Shown here in pieces: positions 6,511 to 8,692 of a stretch of DNA of 8,692 bases. The stretch covers positions 1 to 8,692 of the forward strand of contig CAMYKF010000069.1 in assembly GCA_947258905.1 (NCBI GenBank), written 5' to 3'. This stretch comes from an uncultured Pirellulaceae bacterium (GTDB lineage Bacteria; Planctomycetota; Planctomycetia; Pirellulales; Pirellulaceae). How positions within the stretch are numbered: the first letter of the stretch is position 1; every line of letters starts with the position of its first letter. The notes under the pieces are model-generated. The model was given only the letters and a program-made list of their open reading frames with translations. It was not told the DNA's origin and did no database searches. A program made the translations under genes and the position numbers.

Positions 6511-6990
6511 TCAATTTCTTGCGATGGCAATTCGGAAAAGTCCGGCAATGTTGCCTGTCGTCTTGTCGGCCGAGTCTGCCAAATCTCCGACCGTCAAACG
6601 GTATCCGGCGTCCTGGTTGTCCAAATGCACCACCGCCGTCTCCAGTACAAAATCCAGCAGTTCGCGACCCAGTTTCGTGATATAGCCCGGGCGCTCATCG
6701 TCCGCCGGCGAGGCCCCCGACAGGCACTCTTCGCAAAGTACGACGGCGTGGCCGGATTCCTCCTGAGCCCACTGCTGCAGTTTTTGCCGGTCGAGCGAAC
6801 AAGCCTTGATGTGCCGGCCAGTTGTCCAGTGAGTCTTTTTTGTTGGCGAGACGCGGATGCTTTTGCAGTTAGCGCGATGCAAAACCGGTTTCTGCCTGGT
6901 TGGCTGGCGCAGCCAGTCGATGACGAATCCGTCTCGGTGGTGAAACACCCATGACAAATAGGAGCGGTCTTCGTCCAGATAAATAATCAC
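6511..6990 (-). CDS. Uncharacterised 159-residue protein with a possible Cys/His metal site
   Basis: I do not recognise a named function. The first half contains H38-x3-C42 (HRANC), a conserved-looking WTTG (55-58), C64 and a CEEC pair (C86, C89), which together could bind zinc. The second half (101-159) is compact and mostly helical in appearance, with LGRELLDFVLE (107-117) and a hydrophobic end; it might hold a helix-turn-helix, but this is not demonstrable by eye. I recall short HRxxC...WTG...C...CxxC segments in unnamed bacterial proteins, unverified. There is no signal peptide or membrane segment. The start codon is GTG at 6988-6990, 8 bp after the permease stop codon, with no good Shine-Dalgarno, which suggests translational coupling to the permease. 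No other start nearby is better. Confidence 0.7.
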   Translation of the reverse strand: MIIYLDEDRSYLSWVFHHRDGFVIDWLRQPTRQKPVLHRANCKSIRVSPTKKTHWTTGRHIKACSLDRQKLQQWAQEESGHAVVLCEECLSGASPADDERPGYITKLGRELLDFVLETAVVHLDNQDAGYRLTVGDLADSADKTTGNIAGLFRIAIARN

Positions 6991-6998
6991 CGGCGGTC

Positions 6999-8318
6999 TC
7001 AGGCTGTGTTTTCCGGGGAAGGCGGCGAGTCGGTTGGGGAGCGGCGCCGGGATCGTCGACTGATCAAATAGATGGCCAGTCCAAACACGATCAACCCGCT
7101 GCCGATGAGGATGGACTTCAAATCCACGTAATAGATCATCAACAGCGACGAAGCGACTCCCAGAACAGGCAGCACGGGCAGTTTGCCAATGTTGCCAGGC
7201 ACGCGAAACGGTCGCTCCACATCCGGCTCGCGGAATCGCAAGGCGATGACTGAAGCGTTAACGACTACAAAAGCGATCAGCAGCGAAAAATTCGTCAGGT
7301 TGGCCGCCAGCGCTGTGTCCTGCAGCGACAACACAATGACCAGCGCAACCACCGACACCGCCACACTGGCGGCGTACGGCGTCTTGCGTGTTTTGTGAAT
7401 CGTCGCCAGGCGACTGGGCACCGTACCGTCTTCGGCCATCCCATACAGCAGCCTTGACCCGGACATGAGCAAGATCAACACCGTGTTGCCGGTCGAGAAC
7501 AGGGCAATGACGGACACGATCAAAAATGCCCGGTTGCCCAGGGCCGCCGCCGCCACGTCAGCCAACGGAGCTTCCGATTGACCGAGCGCTTCCCATCCCA
7601 CCACCGATACAGCACAAATCGCGACCAACACATACAACAGGGCGGTAATGATGATGGAAAGCAAGATGGTTATCGGGATCAATTTGGTGGGATTTTTGGT
7701 TTCCTCCGACAACTGCACAATTTCCTCGAATCCGATGTACGCAAAGAACACCAGTGCGGCGGCGGCCAGTACGCCGCTGTACCCCGTCGTTGCCGTTTCG
7801 AAATAGTCGATGGAACCAAGCTTGGGCACGCCGACGAAGATGATAATGCCCAGACCGATCAACTCGATGGCGGTACAGATTCCGGCAACCCAGGCGGTTT
7901 CGCGGATTCCGTAAACCAGCAGCGCCGCTACAACAAGGATCAACAGGCTGGCGGCGAGAACCTGGTGCCAGCCGATCAACTTCTCAAAATAGCCACCGAA
8001 CCCCAGCGCCACGGCGGCGGCAGCGACCGCGATACCGATTTGCATTAGCCAGGAAACGACAAAGGCTGTGCGCTGGCCAAACGCCCGGTTGGTGTAGTAG
8101 TACTCGCCACCCGCCTTGGGGATAAATGAACTGAGTTCGCAATAACTCAGTCCCGTGAACAACGCAACGACACTGGCCAAAAGAAAGGAAATCCAGACGG
8201 CGTTGCCCGCCATGCCGGTGGCGTCTCCCACCAGGGCATAGATGCCGGCTCCCAGAATCACGCCGACTCCCATCAGCGTGCAATGAACCAGACCGAGATT
8301 GCGTTTCAATTGCGGCAT
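6999..8318 (-). CDS. APC-superfamily amino-acid permease
   Basis: 439 residues, the usual length for a 12-helix APC transporter, located in the inner membrane. TM1 (about 10-31) contains the unwound GAGIY motif (23-27), which in this family contacts the substrate backbone. TM6 (about 183-203) carries FFAYIGFEE (191-199), followed by the SEETKNP loop (204-210) typical of the family. Further hydrophobic segments lie near 38-58, 84-108, 119-136, 141-163, 213-238, 264-288, 314-331, 339-360, 379-396 and 399-419. The C-terminal tail has a basic RRSRRR cluster (421-426) fitting a cytoplasmic end. It most resembles the cationic/branched amino-acid transporters of the YfnA/CAT type; the substrate is not determinable. 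The ATG at 8316-8318 has AGGA at 8329-8332. It follows the acyl-CoA synthetase gene by 18 bp and precedes the Cys/His protein gene by 8 bp, forming an apparent operon. Confidence 0.95.
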   Translation of the reverse strand: MPQLKRNLGLVHCTLMGVGVILGAGIYALVGDATGMAGNAVWISFLLASVVALFTGLSYCELSSFIPKAGGEYYYTNRAFGQRTAFVVSWLMQIGIAVAAAAVALGFGGYFEKLIGWHQVLAASLLILVVAALLVYGIRETAWVAGICTAIELIGLGIIIFVGVPKLGSIDYFETATTGYSGVLAAAALVFFAYIGFEEIVQLSEETKNPTKLIPITILLSIIITALLYVLVAICAVSVVGWEALGQSEAPLADVAAAALGNRAFLIVSVIALFSTGNTVLILLMSGSRLLYGMAEDGTVPSRLATIHKTRKTPYAASVAVSVVALVIVLSLQDTALAANLTNFSLLIAFVVVNASVIALRFREPDVERPFRVPGNIGKLPVLPVLGVASSLLMIYYVDLKSILIGSGLIVFGLAIYLISRRSRRRSPTDSPPSPENTA

Positions 8319-8336
8319 GGGTTTTGATTCCTGTGG

Positions 8337-8692
8337 CTATCGGGTTCCGGCCGATTTGGACAGATCGGCTTGATCCAGGCCCAGTTCGGCAATCATGGCT
8401 TCACGGATCCTGAACTTCTGAATTTTGCCCGTTACCGTGAGTGGAAACTCCTCGACGAAACGGATGTAGCGGGGAATTTTTTGATGCGAGATCTCCTCAT
8501 GGCAAAACTCCCGCAACGCCTCTTCGTCCAGTTGTCCTTCGTCGGTCAACTTGATCCACGCGCACAACTCCTCACCGTATTTGGCATCGGGCACGCCCAC
8601 GATCGCCACATCTTCAATGGCTGGATGAGCGAACAGAAACTCCTCGATTTCGCGCGGATAAATATTCTCGCCGCCGCGAATTACCATGTCCT
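8337..8692 (-). CDS. Acyl-CoA synthetase, AMP-forming, C-terminal domain (partial, N-terminus off the right edge)
   Basis: Only the small C-terminal domain (AMP-binding_C) of an adenylate-forming ligase is present, about 117 codons; the coding frame runs past base 8692. The first full codon is an Asp in DMVIRGGENIYP, which corresponds to the A8 hinge motif where the domain rotates between adenylation and thioesterification. Counting from the Met at 8685-8687, the catalytic Lys is K88 in TVTGKIQKFRIRE (motif A10). The RGGENIYPREIEEFL sequence is typical of FadD-like and medium-chain acyl-CoA synthetases, which activate carboxylic acids with ATP and CoA; a fatty acid is the likely substrate but the specificity region is not in the window. 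The stop codon is at 8337-8339. It is the first visible gene of the cluster with the permease (18-bp gap) and the Cys/His protein. Confidence 0.93.
   Translation of the reverse strand, partial: DMVIRGGENIYPREIEEFLFAHPAIEDVAIVGVPDAKYGEELCAWIKLTDEGQLDEEALREFCHEEISHQKIPRYIRFVEEFPLTVTGKIQKFRIREAMIAELGLDQADLSKSAGTR

Noticed and set aside
6349..6954. Plus-strand open frame of 201 codons
   Set aside because: It is mostly antisense to the Cys/His protein gene, which fits the permease cluster and has a compact, protein-like composition; the plus frame looks like a shadow.
1..8692. CRISPR array, tRNA/rRNA genes, insertion sequences or phage genes
   Set aside because: Reading the intergenic spacers on both strands showed no regularly spaced repeats, no tRNA-like cloverleaf, no transposase and no terminal inverted repeats.

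Overview
The window reads as bacterial chromosomal DNA with moderately high G+C, dense in genes, and with no sign of phage, plasmid, transposon, CRISPR or RNA genes. The best guess for the organism is a planctomycete. The evidence is a secreted fusion of two hydrolases in a style I associate with Rhodopirellula/Pirellula-type genomes, a large exported serine hydrolase with extra C-terminal domains, and mixed start-site quality (strong Shine-Dalgarno for some genes, none visible for others). This is a judgement from protein style and memory; no search was run.

Layout, left to right. (1) 1-1266, minus: N-terminal 422 residues of an amidase-signature enzyme, cut by the left edge, that resembles plant fatty acid amide hydrolase along its whole visible length. 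(2) 1291-1896, plus: a small AAA_28-type P-loop NTPase, divergent from the amidase. Only 24 bp separate the two start codons, and that spacer holds the two opposed ribosome binding sites. (3) 1962-1989: a hairpin between convergent genes. (4) 2013-3764, minus: an exported two-domain protein, an alpha/beta hydrolase followed by an SGNH/GDSL hydrolase. (5) 4000-5787, minus: an exported serine hydrolase of the beta-lactamase/PBP-like family with two similar-looking C-terminal segments. (6) 5851-6309, minus: a small two-helix membrane protein with a PH-like cytoplasmic part, 63 bp upstream of the serine hydrolase gene and probably co-transcribed with it. (7) 8692 to 6511, minus: a tight cluster of an acyl-CoA synthetase (C-terminal end only), an APC-family amino-acid permease and a 159-residue Cys/His-containing protein of unknown function that starts at GTG 8 bp after the permease stop codon.

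Taken together this is mostly a catabolic or housekeeping neighbourhood: ester and amide hydrolysis outside or inside the cell, fatty-acid activation and amino-acid uptake. I do not see a defence system, a biosynthetic cluster or another clearly new multi-gene system. The points most worth a second look are the plant-FAAH-like amidase, the 24-bp divergent start region, the two-hydrolase fusion and the permease-coupled Cys/His protein.
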